64,000 nt of DNA from Streptomyces lincolnensis (GTDB lineage: Bacteria; Actinomycetota; Actinomycetes; Streptomycetales; Streptomycetaceae). Shown here in pieces: positions 43,557 to 52,106 of the stretch. Position 1 is the first letter of the stretch; each line of letters starts with the position of its first letter. Under the pieces are notes generated by a model. The model was not told where the DNA came from, searched no databases, and was given only the letters and a program-made list of their open reading frames with translations. The translations under genes were made by a program, and so were the position numbers. Where the stretch lies: NCBI RefSeq assembly GCF_001685355.1, contig NZ_CP016438.1, positions 9,114,001-9,178,000 on the forward strand, given 5' to 3'.

Positions 43557-44593
43557 CGGTCCTCACCCCGAACGAGACCCCTGTCGCCGAGGTGCCCAGG
43601 TCCAGCGGCACCCGGCTGGTCGACCGTGTCTTCAAGATGCGCGAACTGGCCATCCTGCTGGTCTTCCTGGTGATGATCGGCATCACCCAGGCGGGCAACA
43701 GCGAGTTCCTGTCCGAACAGGGCATCAAGGACCTGCTGCTGAACGCGACCATCCTGGTCCTGGTGGCCACCGGCCAGTCACTGGTGGTGATCACGAGGAA
43801 CGTCGACCTGTCGGTGGGCTCCACCCTCGGCATCAGCGCCTTCGCCGCCGGTGTCTACCTCCAGGGCGGCGGCAACCCGGTGGTGGCCGTGGCCCTGGCG
43901 GTCCTGCTCGGCATCGGCTTCGGTCTGCTCAACGGCCTCCTCGTCAGCCTCGGCCAGGTGCCCGCCCTGGTGGTCACCCTCGGCACGCTCTACATCATCC
44001 GCGGCATCGACTCCATCTGGGTCGGCTCCCGCCAGATCACGGCGGCCGATCTCCCGGGCGGATTCGTGGACTTCGGCTCCGGCGGCCTGACGGCGGTGCC
44101 GTACCTGGCGCTGATCGCTCTCGCCGTCCTGGTGGCGACCGCCTACTACCTCAAGCACTTCGGCAGCGGCCGCGAACTGTACGCCCTCGGCTCCAACCCG
44201 GAGGCCGCCCGGCTCGCCGGCATCCCGGTCCGCAAGCGGATCCTCGCCGCGTACACCTTCTGCGGTGCCCTCGCCGGCCTCGCGGGTGCGATGTACCTGG
44301 CCCGGTTCGGCAACGTCGACTCCAGCACCGGCAACGGCTACGAACTCACCGTCGTCAGCGCGGTCGTGGTCGGTGGCGTGGTCTTCACCGGCGGCTCCGG
44401 CAGCGTCTACGGCGCCGCACTCGGTGCGCTGCTGCTGACCTCCATCAACAGCGTGCTGCCCGCCCTCGGCGTCAGCTCGGTGTGGGTGCTCGCCATCAAC
44501 GGCATCCTGCTCATCCTCGCCATCGCGGTCGACCGGGTCGTCGCGCTGCGCGTGGCCTCCGCCCTGAAGAAGAGGAACGTCCGCCATGCCTGA
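43553..44593 (+). CDS. rhaP: Rhamnose ABC transporter permease
   Basis: 346 residues from ATG 43553 (ATGA overlap). RbsC-type membrane permease with about eight to ten helices; the family signature [25 protein letters not shown] and the cytoplasmic [33 protein letters not shown] are clear. It is the first of two permeases that form a heterodimer. It overlaps the next gene by 8 bp. Confidence 0.92.
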   Translation: MTVLTPNETPVAEVPRSSGTRLVDRVFKMRELAILLVFLVMIGITQAGNSEFLSEQGIKDLLLNATILVLVATGQSLVVITRNVDLSVGSTLGISAFAAGVYLQGGGNPVVAVALAVLLGIGFGLLNGLLVSLGQVPALVVTLGTLYIIRGIDSIWVGSRQITAADLPGGFVDFGSGGLTAVPYLALIALAVLVATAYYLKHFGSGRELYALGSNPEAARLAGIPVRKRILAAYTFCGALAGLAGAMYLARFGNVDSSTGNGYELTVVSAVVVGGVVFTGGSGSVYGAALGALLLTSINSVLPALGVSSVWVLAINGILLILAIAVDRVVALRVASALKKRNVRHA

Positions 44594-45593
44594 GTCCCTC
44601 AGTCGCGCGATCCGCTGGGACACGGTTGTCGGCGTCCTTCTGATCCTCCTGCTGCTGTTCTCCTTCTCTGCCGTGGACGGCTTCAGCAACTCCCTGAACC
44701 TGTCGTTCCTGATCGGCAACACGCTGCCCATCGCGCTGATCGCGCTGCCGATGACCCTGCTGGTCGTCTCCGGCGAGATCGACCTGTCGGTGGCCTCCAC
44801 GGCCGGACTGTCCGGCTCGGTGATGGGCTACCTGTGGAACCAGGGCATGACGATCGAGGCGATCATCCCGATCTGCCTGCTCCTCGGTGTGGTCTGCGGC
44901 CTGATCAACGGCCTGCTCGTCACCCGGCTCGGGCTGCCCTCCCTCGCCGTCACCATCGGCACCCTCGCCGCCTACCGGGGCATCGCACAGATCGTGCTCG
45001 GCTCCGACGCGGTGACCGACTTCCCCACCCAGTACCTGGACTTCGCCTCCGGCCGCGTCGGGGACACCTTCATCCCGCAGGCCTTCCTGCCCTTCCTGGT
45101 GCTGCTCGCGATCGCCGTGGTCGTCCTGCACGCCACGCCGTTCGGACGGTCGCTGTTCGCGATCGGCGCCAGCGAGGAGGCCGCGCGGTTCGCCGGCATC
45201 CGCGTCAAGCGGCACAAGCTCATCCTGTTCACGGTGACCGGCCTGATGGCCTCCCTCACCGGCATCTTCTGGGCGCTGCACTTCGCCAGCGCCCGCTTCG
45301 ACAACGCCACCGGCCTCGAACTGTCCGTCGTGGCAGCGGTGTTGCTGGGCGGTATCGACTTCGACGGCGGCAAGGGCACGCTCGGTGGCGCGATCGCGGG
45401 AGTCTTCCTGCTCGGCGCGCTCCAGAACGTGATGAGCCTCCAGGATGTCTCCGCCCAGTCGCAGATCGTCGTCACCGGCGTTCTGCTCGTCCTGTCCGTG
45501 CTCGGCCCCCGGGTCGCACGGCAGATCGCCGTCGCGAGGGCGGGCCGCAGAGCCGCCTCGACTCCGACCTCGTCCGTCAGCTCACCCTCGTAA
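44586..45593 (+). CDS. rhaQ: Rhamnose ABC transporter permease (second)
   Basis: 335 residues from ATG 44586. Same RbsC-type fold, with VVSGEIDLSVASTAGLSGSVMGYLWN and GASEEAARFAGIRVKRHKLILFTVTGL. The Ser/Thr-rich tail (RRAASTPTSSVSSPS) is short and probably cytoplasmic. It lies between rhaP and the binding-protein gene. Confidence 0.92.
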   Translation: MPESLSRAIRWDTVVGVLLILLLLFSFSAVDGFSNSLNLSFLIGNTLPIALIALPMTLLVVSGEIDLSVASTAGLSGSVMGYLWNQGMTIEAIIPICLLLGVVCGLINGLLVTRLGLPSLAVTIGTLAAYRGIAQIVLGSDAVTDFPTQYLDFASGRVGDTFIPQAFLPFLVLLAIAVVVLHATPFGRSLFAIGASEEAARFAGIRVKRHKLILFTVTGLMASLTGIFWALHFASARFDNATGLELSVVAAVLLGGIDFDGGKGTLGGAIAGVFLLGALQNVMSLQDVSAQSQIVVTGVLLVLSVLGPRVARQIAVARAGRRAASTPTSSVSSPS

Positions 45594-45606
45594 AGGAATG
45601 ACCGTC

Positions 45607-46689
45607 ATGCGCAAGTCGACCCTCCGCCGCACCTGTGCGGCCCTCGCCGCCGTCACCTCCCTCGCCCTGGCCGCCACCGCCTGCGGTGGCACCACCAAGA
45701 GCGACGTCAAGAAGGAGAGCACCGGCTCCGCCGCCTCCGCGGGCAAGGCCGACCCGAACGCGGCCACCAAGAAGGGCCTGACCGTCGGCTTCCTGCCCAA
45801 GCAGGTCAACAACCCCTACTTCACCTCCGCCGACAAGGGCGGCGAGGCGGCCCTGAAGGAGCTGGGCTCCAAGTACAAGGAGGTCGGCCCCTCCAGCGCC
45901 ACCGACACCTCCGGCCAGGTCTCCTACGTCAACACGCTCACCCAGCAGCAGGTCGACGCGATGGCCGTCTCCGCACAGGACCCGGGCGCCCTGTGTACCG
46001 CGCTCAAGCAGGCCATGAGCAACGACATCAAGGTCGTCACCTACGACTCGGACACCAACCCCGAGTGCCGCAACGCCTTCGTCTCGCAGGCCTCCGCCGA
46101 GGACCTGGGCCGCACCGAGGTCCAGCTGCTCGCCGAGCAGATCGGCTACAAGGGCGAGATCGCGATCCTGTCCGCCGCGCAGACCGCGACGAACCAGAAC
46201 ATCTGGATCGACTTCATGAAGGACGAGCTCAAGGACCCGAAGTACAAGGACATCAAGCTCGTCAAGACCGCCTACGGCAACGACGACGCCCAGCAGTCCT
46301 TCCAGCAGACCCAGGGCCTGCTCCAGGAGTACCCGAACCTGAAGGGGATCATCTCCCCGACCACGGTCGGCATCAAGGCGGCCGCCCAGTACCTGTCGGG
46401 CTCCAAGTACAAGGGCAAGGTCAAGCTGACCGGCCTCGGCACCCCGAACGACATGCGCAAGTACGTCAAGAACGGCACCGTCGAGGCGTTCGAGCTGTGG
46501 GACCCCTCCAAGCTCGGCGCCCTGGCCGCGCAGACCGCCGTCGCCCTGGTCTCGGGCCAGATCACCGGCAAGGAGGGCGAGACCTTCAAGGCCGGCGGCA
46601 CCTCCTACACCATCGGCAAGGACGGCGTGATCAGCCTCGGCAAGCCGACCGTGTTCGACGCGAAGAACATCGACCAGTTCAACTTCTGA
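45607..46689 (+). CDS. rhaS: Rhamnose-binding lipoprotein of the ABC transporter
   Basis: 360 residues from ATG 45607, which has AAGGA 9 nt upstream; ATG 45598 is in frame but has poor spacing. Signal MRKSTLRRTCAALAAVTSLA with lipobox ATAC, then a charged linker. It is a type I periplasmic-binding protein (LTVGFLPKQVNNPYFTSADKGGEAALKELG, GIISPTTVGIKAAAQYL, GLGTPNDMRKYVKNGTVEAFELWDPSKLG), the pattern of RhaS proteins. It captures L-rhamnose outside the membrane. Confidence 0.93.
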   Translation: MRKSTLRRTCAALAAVTSLALAATACGGTTKSDVKKESTGSAASAGKADPNAATKKGLTVGFLPKQVNNPYFTSADKGGEAALKELGSKYKEVGPSSATDTSGQVSYVNTLTQQQVDAMAVSAQDPGALCTALKQAMSNDIKVVTYDSDTNPECRNAFVSQASAEDLGRTEVQLLAEQIGYKGEIAILSAAQTATNQNIWIDFMKDELKDPKYKDIKLVKTAYGNDDAQQSFQQTQGLLQEYPNLKGIISPTTVGIKAAAQYLSGSKYKGKVKLTGLGTPNDMRKYVKNGTVEAFELWDPSKLGALAAQTAVALVSGQITGKEGETFKAGGTSYTIGKDGVISLGKPTVFDAKNIDQFNF

Positions 46690-46737
46690 TCCCCTTCTGG
46701 TCCCCCTTCTGATTCCCCAGTGAAGGAGCGGTACTTC

Positions 46738-47058
46738 ATGCAGCGCGTCTGCTTCCTGCTCAAGGTCCGACAGGACAAGCTCGCCGAGTACCGCGAACGC
46801 CACGCGGCCGTGTGGCCGGAGATGCTCGAAGCACTCTCGGCCACCGGCTGGCACAACTACTCGCTCTTCCTGCGCGACGACGGCCTGCTGGTCGGCTATC
46901 TGGAGACCGAGGACTTCGAGGCCGCCAAGGCCGGTATGGAAGCCACCGAGGTCAACGCCCGCTGGCAGCAGGAGATGGGCCCGTTCTTCGAGGCGCTGGA
47001 CGGCGCCCGGCCCGACGAGGCCATGAAACCGCTCACCGAGGTGTTCCACCTCGCCTGA
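46738..47058 (+). CDS. rhaM: L-rhamnose mutarotase
   Basis: 106 residues from ATG 46738 with AAGGAG upstream. YiiL/RhaM family: MQRVCFLLKVRQDKLAEYRERHAAVWPEM, then TGWHNYSLFLRDDGLLVGYLE and WQQEMGPFFEAL. It interconverts the alpha and beta anomers of L-rhamnose to feed the isomerase. Its location after the importer genes fits. Confidence 0.96.
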   Translation: MQRVCFLLKVRQDKLAEYRERHAAVWPEMLEALSATGWHNYSLFLRDDGLLVGYLETEDFEAAKAGMEATEVNARWQQEMGPFFEALDGARPDEAMKPLTEVFHLA

Positions 47059-47104
47059 CCAGCCCCATCAGCTCGCCTGACCACCCCCATCAGGAGCCGC
47101 TTCC

Positions 47105-48529
47105 ATGAAAAGACGTACGCTGCTGGGCGCCGCCCTCGCCGGTGCCGTGGTGACCCCCGCCCTCGCCGCCGGAACCGCGCGGGCCGCCGACCCCGGACCC
47201 TCGGTCACCCGGACCGGCACCACCACGCTCGACAGCCAGGCGATCTTCTTCGTGTCCTACGACGGCCTGGTCAACAACAACTCGTTCCAGAAGAACGGCC
47301 TGCTCACCTACAAGGGCTACCAGTACGCAGTCTGGTACACCGCCGACCGCAACGCCGTCGTCGGCCGCCGCGTCCTCGGTGCGAGCACCTGGTCCACCGT
47401 GAAGGTCGGCCACACGCTGCGCTACAACGACTCCCACAACGTCATATCGATGGGCGTCTCCAAGGTGGACGGCCGCCTCCACCTCAACATGGACTCCCAC
47501 AGCGACGGCTTCACCTACGTCAAGTCGGTCGCCGGGCTCATGGACAACCCGGCCGGCCTGAGCTGGACGACGAGCCGCTTCGGCGCACCACAGTCCACCC
47601 TCGACGGCCTCGCGCTCACCTCGCAGTTCACCTACCCGCAGTTCGTCTCCACCCCCGACGGCAAGCTCCAGCTGAGCTACCGCGTAGCCGTCTCCGGCAA
47701 CGGCCGCAACGCGCTGGCCGAGTACGACGGCACGAAGTGGACCAACCTCGGCGAGTGGTCCAGCTCCACCGGCACCTACACGGGCGCGAACGGCTCCTCG
47801 ACGGCCCGCAACATGTACCTGCACGGCATCGACTACGACACGAGCGGCCGGCTGCACTCCTTCTTCACCTGGCGCGAGCAGAACGGCGCCGTGATGTGCA
47901 ACGGCGGCGGCATCTCCAACCACGACACCGGTTACGTCTACTCCGACGACCGCGGCCGGACCTGGCGCAACAACGCGGGCACGGTCGTCGGCACCACGGG
48001 CGGCTCCGACAAGGTGGCCGTCACCGACAGCGGCCTGGTCGTCGACCCGCTCAACGCGGACCACTCCCTCATGAACCAGGAGAGCCAGGCCACCGACTCC
48101 GCCGGCCGCCCGCACGCGATCATCAGCTATGTGCCCGGCCGCTTCGGCCAGTGCACCACCAACTACGTCGCCGACCGCACCGCCAACGGCCGCGCCTTCC
48201 ACGTCCGCAGGAACGCGTCGGGCACCTGGCAGAAGACCGAGATCCCGGTCCCGCTGAACTCCAGCCAGCGCACCAAGCTGGTCCTCGACAAGTACAACAA
48301 CGCCTACGCGATCTTCCCCTTCGGCCGGATCGCCGGAGCCTCCGCGGCCTCCGGATACACCGACTGGAAGATCCTCTTCGACGGCAGCGGCCTCAACGCC
48401 TTCGGCGAAGTCGTGATCGACGAGATGCGCGTCCGGGACGGAAACGTCCTGTCGTTCATGTACCAGGAGAAGTCCAGCGGTACGACCCCGTCGGCCCTCC
48501 ATGTCGTCGACTTCGCCCTGCCCGCCTGA
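47105..48529 (+). CDS. Secreted BNR_4-type beta-propeller, possible rhamnosyl-glucuronate enzyme
   Basis: 474 residues from ATG 47105, with a Tat-like signal (MKRRTLLGAALAGAVVTPAL, cleavage near ARAAD). The rest has BNR-like blades: SHNVISMGVSKVDGRLHLNMD, FTYPQFVSTPDGKLQLSYR, NMYLHGIDYDTSGRLHSFFTW, GYVYSDDRGRTWRNN and NQESQATDSAGRPHAIISYV. The BNR_4 fold includes seven-bladed enzymes acting at rhamnose-glucuronate bonds (GH145, PL42, and PL24/25 ulvan lyases). Release of L-rhamnose from gum-arabic-like or ulvan-like glycans is a reasonable inference from fold and operon context, not from identified catalytic residues. Confidence 0.7.
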   Translation: MKRRTLLGAALAGAVVTPALAAGTARAADPGPSVTRTGTTTLDSQAIFFVSYDGLVNNNSFQKNGLLTYKGYQYAVWYTADRNAVVGRRVLGASTWSTVKVGHTLRYNDSHNVISMGVSKVDGRLHLNMDSHSDGFTYVKSVAGLMDNPAGLSWTTSRFGAPQSTLDGLALTSQFTYPQFVSTPDGKLQLSYRVAVSGNGRNALAEYDGTKWTNLGEWSSSTGTYTGANGSSTARNMYLHGIDYDTSGRLHSFFTWREQNGAVMCNGGGISNHDTGYVYSDDRGRTWRNNAGTVVGTTGGSDKVAVTDSGLVVDPLNADHSLMNQESQATDSAGRPHAIISYVPGRFGQCTTNYVADRTANGRAFHVRRNASGTWQKTEIPVPLNSSQRTKLVLDKYNNAYAIFPFGRIAGASAASGYTDWKILFDGSGLNAFGEVVIDEMRVRDGNVLSFMYQEKSSGTTPSALHVVDFALPA

Positions 48530-48608
48530 CCGGTGCGGATACGCAACGGCATGACGGTAATGTGAAGGCATTCCGGCCGCTCCCCGCCCTCCTGGAGGTC
48601 TCTGCCTG

Positions 48609-49634
48609 ATGGCCCAGTCCGTGGGTATCAAGGACGTCGCCCGTGCCGCCGGAGTCTCCGTCGGCACGGTGTCGAACGTCATCAACCGCCCGGACACGGT
48701 CGCCACCGAGACCCGGGCGCGGGTGCTGTCCGCGATAGAGCGGCTCGGCTACGTCCGCAGCGAGTCCGCGCGCCAACTGCGCGCGGGCCGCAGCCGGATC
48801 ATGGGGCTGCTCGTCCTCGACATGGGCAACCCCTTCTTCGTCGATGTCGCGCGCGGCGCCGAGCGGGCCGCGCGCGAGGCCGGACTCGGCGTGATGGTCT
48901 GCAACAGCGCCCAGAACCCGGGCGAGGAGGCCGACTACCTGTCGCTCTTCGCCGAGCAGCGAGTGCGGGGCGTACTGCTGACCCCGGCCGACGCGACCGG
49001 ACGCAACATCGGGACGTTCCGGCGCCACGGCATCCCCTTCGTCCTCGTCGACCGGGTCGCCGAGGGCACCACCGAGTGCTCCGTCTCCGTCGACGACGTG
49101 GCGGGCGGCGCGCTCGCCGTGCGCCACCTCGTCGACGCCGGGCACCGCTCCATCGCCTACGTCAGCGGCCCGCCCGGTCTCAACCAGGTCCGGGACCGCC
49201 GTACGGGCGCCCTGAACGCGCTCGCCGAGGCCGGGCTGGGGCCGGAGCACCTGCGCGAGCTGCCCACCGAGCGGCTCGACGTGGCCGCGGGACGGGACGC
49301 CGGCGCCCGGCTGCTCGGCCTCGCCGACCGCCCGACCGCCGTGTTCTGCGCCAACGACCTGCTCGCCCTCGGCGTCCTTCAGGCCATGTACGCGGCCGGC
49401 ATCACGGTCCCCGACGACCTGGCGATCGTCGGCTACGACGACATCGAGTTCGCCGCCGCCGCGGCCGTGCCGCTCACCTCGGTCCGCCAGCCCGCCGTCA
49501 CCATGGGCGCCATGGCCGCGGAGCTGCTCCTGGAGGAGACGGAGGCCGAGACGACCGGACGCCGGCACGAGCACCGGCGGGTCGTGCTCCAGCCCGAACT
49601 GGTGGTGCGGCGCTCCAGCCTGTCGGCGCGCTGA
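48609..49634 (+). CDS. LacI-family regulator of rhamnose genes (RhaR-like)
   Basis: 341 residues from ATG 48609 with GGAGG upstream. HTH IKDVARAAGVSVGTVSNVIN and hinge YVRSESARQLRAGRSR, then a type I binding-protein sensor (VFCANDLLALGVLQAMYAAG, IVGYDDIEFAAAAAVPLTSVRQP). It follows the rhamnose importer genes on the same strand. The four TGAA-centred operators at 35.9, 36.0, 41.8 and 42.0 kb are its likely sites; L-rhamnose or rhamnulose would be the inducer. Confidence 0.88.
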   Translation: MAQSVGIKDVARAAGVSVGTVSNVINRPDTVATETRARVLSAIERLGYVRSESARQLRAGRSRIMGLLVLDMGNPFFVDVARGAERAAREAGLGVMVCNSAQNPGEEADYLSLFAEQRVRGVLLTPADATGRNIGTFRRHGIPFVLVDRVAEGTTECSVSVDDVAGGALAVRHLVDAGHRSIAYVSGPPGLNQVRDRRTGALNALAEAGLGPEHLRELPTERLDVAAGRDAGARLLGLADRPTAVFCANDLLALGVLQAMYAAGITVPDDLAIVGYDDIEFAAAAAVPLTSVRQPAVTMGAMAAELLLEETEAETTGRRHEHRRVVLQPELVVRRSSLSAR

Positions 49635-49735
49635 GCGCCGGTTCAGTAGCGGCGCGTGATCCCCGGGCTCGGCCGGCGGGCGGGCATGTGCTCCACTGGG
49701 ACGCGGCCAGCCGTCCGTCCGCACCGGGAGCCCCG

Positions 49736-51037
49736 TTGACCGTCAGCTACCGCCAGCCCGGCGTCGTCCTCACCGACCGCCGCTTCACCGTGCCCCTCGA
49801 CCACGACGACCCGGCGGGGGAGACGATCGAGCTCTACGCCCGCGAGGTCGTCGCGAGCGACAAGGCGCACCAGGACCTGCCGTGGCTGCTCTACCTCCAG
49901 GGCGGCCCGGGATTCGGGGCGAATCGTTTCGTCGGCCGGCAGGCCTGGCTAGACCGGGCCCTGAAGGAGTTCCGCGTCCTGCTCCTGGACCAGCGCGGCA
50001 CCGGCCACTCCACGCCCGCCAACCGGCAGACACTCCCGCTGCGCGGCGGCCCCGCCGCCCAGGCCGACTACCTCACCCGCTTCCGCGCCGACTCGATCGT
50101 CCGGGACTGCGAGACGATCCGGCCCGAGGTCACCGGCGGTGCCCCCTGGACGGTCCTCGGCCAGAGCTTCGGCGGGTTCTGCGCGGTGCACTACCTCTCC
50201 ACCGCCCCCGAGGGCCTGCGCGCCGCCGTGATCACCGGCGGTCTGCCCTCCCTCGACGCCCACGCCGACGACGTCTACCGGGCCGCCTTCCCCCGCATCG
50301 AGCGCAAGGTCGCCGCGCACTACGCCCGATACCCGCAGGACGTCGAGCGCGCCCGCCAGATCGCCGAGCACCTGCTGCGGCACGAACCCCTCCTGCCGAA
50401 CGGCTACCGGCTCACCGCCGAGGCCTTCCAGTCCCTCGGCATCCTCCTCGGCGGCAGCGGGGGCAGCCACCGCCTGCACTTCCTCCTCGAACAGGCCTTC
50501 GTCCGCACCCCTGCGGGCCCGGCCCTTGCCGACGCCTTCCAGGAAGAGGTCCAAAACCTCCTGTCGTACGCGGGCCACCCGCTGTACGCCCTCGTCCACG
50601 AGGCGATCTACGGCCAGGACGCCCGTCCCACCGCCTGGTCGGCCGAACGCGTCCGCGCCGAGTTCCCGCGCTTCGACGCCGCCAAGACCCTCGCGGGCGA
50701 CGAACCGCTGCTGTTCACCGGTGAGTCGATCCACCCCTGGATGTTCGACTGCGACCCGGCGCTGCGCCCGCTGCGCGAGAGCGCCGACCTGCTCGCCGCC
50801 CGCACCGACTGGCGGCCCCTCTACGACCGCGCCCGCCTCGCCGCCAACGAGGTCCCCGTGGCGGCGGCCGTCTACCACGACGACATGTACGTCGACGCGG
50901 GCCACTCCCTGGAGACCGCCCGCGCCGTCCGCGGCCTGCGCACCTGGGTCACCGACGAGTTCGAGCACGACGGTGTCCGCGCGAGCGGCCCCCGCGTCCT
51001 GGACCGGCTGCTGGCACTCACCCGCGACGAGGCGTGA
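49736..51037 (+). CDS. Alpha/beta-hydrolase, prolyl aminopeptidase-like (S33)
   Basis: 433 residues from TTG 49736, with GGGAG 5 nt upstream; GTG 49688 is an alternative in frame. Oxyanion motif LYLQGGPGFGANR, LLLDQRGTGHS, nucleophile GQSFGGFCAVHYLS, and a likely catalytic His near YVDAGHSLE (with Asp in VYHDDMYVDA). These are marks of proline iminopeptidase. It is cytoplasmic. It probably releases N-terminal proline from peptides; other esterase roles are possible. Confidence 0.82.
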   Translation: MTVSYRQPGVVLTDRRFTVPLDHDDPAGETIELYAREVVASDKAHQDLPWLLYLQGGPGFGANRFVGRQAWLDRALKEFRVLLLDQRGTGHSTPANRQTLPLRGGPAAQADYLTRFRADSIVRDCETIRPEVTGGAPWTVLGQSFGGFCAVHYLSTAPEGLRAAVITGGLPSLDAHADDVYRAAFPRIERKVAAHYARYPQDVERARQIAEHLLRHEPLLPNGYRLTAEAFQSLGILLGGSGGSHRLHFLLEQAFVRTPAGPALADAFQEEVQNLLSYAGHPLYALVHEAIYGQDARPTAWSAERVRAEFPRFDAAKTLAGDEPLLFTGESIHPWMFDCDPALRPLRESADLLAARTDWRPLYDRARLAANEVPVAAAVYHDDMYVDAGHSLETARAVRGLRTWVTDEFEHDGVRASGPRVLDRLLALTRDEA

Positions 51038-51068
51038 ATCCACGGCGGACCGTCGAGGGGCCGGGCCA

Positions 51069-51322
51069 GGGCCTGTCCGGCGGATCATGTCGCGGTCGCG
51101 GGGGCCTGGCACGCACTCCCCCACTGCCTTAAAGGCGTGGGGGGACCCCCAGCGGCGTTGTCGTCGGTTGCCGACTCCCCCACGCTCGAACAACCTCGCG
51201 CGGGGGGACCCCCATCGCGTCGCCGCCCTCCTCCGCCTTGCAGCCGCACGCACCAGCCCCCCGCTCACCGGCACTTATCAGGCACCGTTACTCCCATGCG
51301 ACCTGATCCGCCGGACAGGCCC
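51069..51322. mobile_element. MITE-like element with 19-bp perfect terminal inverted repeats
   Basis: The ends GGGCCTGTCCGGCGGATCA (51069-51087) and its exact reverse complement (51304-51322) bound 254 bp with no coding sequence; the match extends to 24 of 25 bases. Inside are a hairpin (CCCCCACTGCCTT / AAAGGCGTGGGGG, about 51117-51145) and a second C/G-rich hairpin near 51175-51215. The end sequence resembles termini I know from Streptomyces IS5-group elements. It fills the 297-bp gap between two genes; no target duplication was seen. Confidence 0.75.
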
Positions 51323-51328
51323 TAGTCT
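51323..51328 (+). promoter_or_regulatory. Minus-10 element for a leaderless PIG-L mRNA
   Basis: TAGTCT directly abuts the right end of the MITE-like element and ends 6 nt before ATG 51335. No ribosome-binding site precedes the ATG, so a leaderless transcript is likely. The -35 would lie inside the element's terminal repeat. Confidence 0.55.
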
Positions 51329-51334
51329 GCGGCC

Positions 51335-52078
51335 ATGACTGAGCCGCGGATCACTCCCCTCGCACCCATGCCCGACGACTGGCGGCGCGCCCTCGCCGTC
51401 GTGGCCCACCCGGACGATCTCGAGTACGGCTGCTCGGCGGCGATCGCGGCCTGGACCGACGCCGGGCGTGAGGTCGCCTATGTCCTCGCCACCCGCGGCG
51501 AGGCCGGGATCGACACGCTGGCGCCGGACCAGTGCGGCCCGCTGCGCGAGCGCGAGCAGCGGGCCAGTGCGGCGGTGGTCGGTGTGTCGGCCGTGGAGTT
51601 CCTCGACCACAGGGACGGCGTGATCGAGTACGGCACCGTGCTGCGCCGGGACATCGCGGCCGCGATCCGCCGGCACCGCCCCGAGCTGGTGATCACCCTC
51701 AACCACCGCGACACCTGGGGCGGCGTCGCCTGGAACACCCCCGACCACGTGGCGGTGGGGCGCGCCACCCTGGACGCCGCCGGTGACGCGGGCAACCGCT
51801 GGATCTTCCCCGAGCTCGTCGAGCGGGGACTGGACCCCTGGGACGGCGTGCGCTGGGTCGCCGTAGCCGGCTCCAGCACACCCACCCACGCCGTGGACGC
51901 GACCCCGGGCCTGGAACGGGCGGTGCGCTCCCTGCTCGAACACCGCACCTACATCGAGGCGTTGACCGACGAGGACCCCGAGACGTACGCACGAGGCTTC
52001 CTGACGGGCACCGCGACCGCGACGGGGGAGCGGTTCGGCGGTACACCGGCGGTCGCCTTCGAGCTCTTCGCCCGCTAG
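51335..52078 (+). CDS. PIG-L family de-N-acetylase
   Basis: 247 residues from ATG 51335. The zinc-site motif AHPDDLE (residues 24-30) and the downstream NTPDHVAVG histidine mark the LmbE/PIG-L fold. Family members remove acetyl groups from GlcNAc-inositol, mycothiol conjugates or antibiotics. The substrate is unknown. The ATG has no Shine-Dalgarno sequence and a -10 sits 6 nt upstream, so translation is probably leaderless. Confidence 0.88.
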   Translation: MTEPRITPLAPMPDDWRRALAVVAHPDDLEYGCSAAIAAWTDAGREVAYVLATRGEAGIDTLAPDQCGPLREREQRASAAVVGVSAVEFLDHRDGVIEYGTVLRRDIAAAIRRHRPELVITLNHRDTWGGVAWNTPDHVAVGRATLDAAGDAGNRWIFPELVERGLDPWDGVRWVAVAGSSTPTHAVDATPGLERAVRSLLEHRTYIEALTDEDPETYARGFLTGTATATGERFGGTPAVAFELFAR

Positions 52079-52106
52079 CGTCCACACCTTTCCGTAGGGG
52101 GACGGC

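Noticed and set aside
48559..48571. TGAAGGCATTCC before the LacI gene as a fifth rhamnose operator
   Set aside because: Only the outer half-sites resemble the motif; the centre does not match.
51138..51325. Small protein inside the MITE-like region
   Set aside because: The frame lies within inverted-repeat DNA, has no ribosome-binding site and a Pro/Arg-rich translation.
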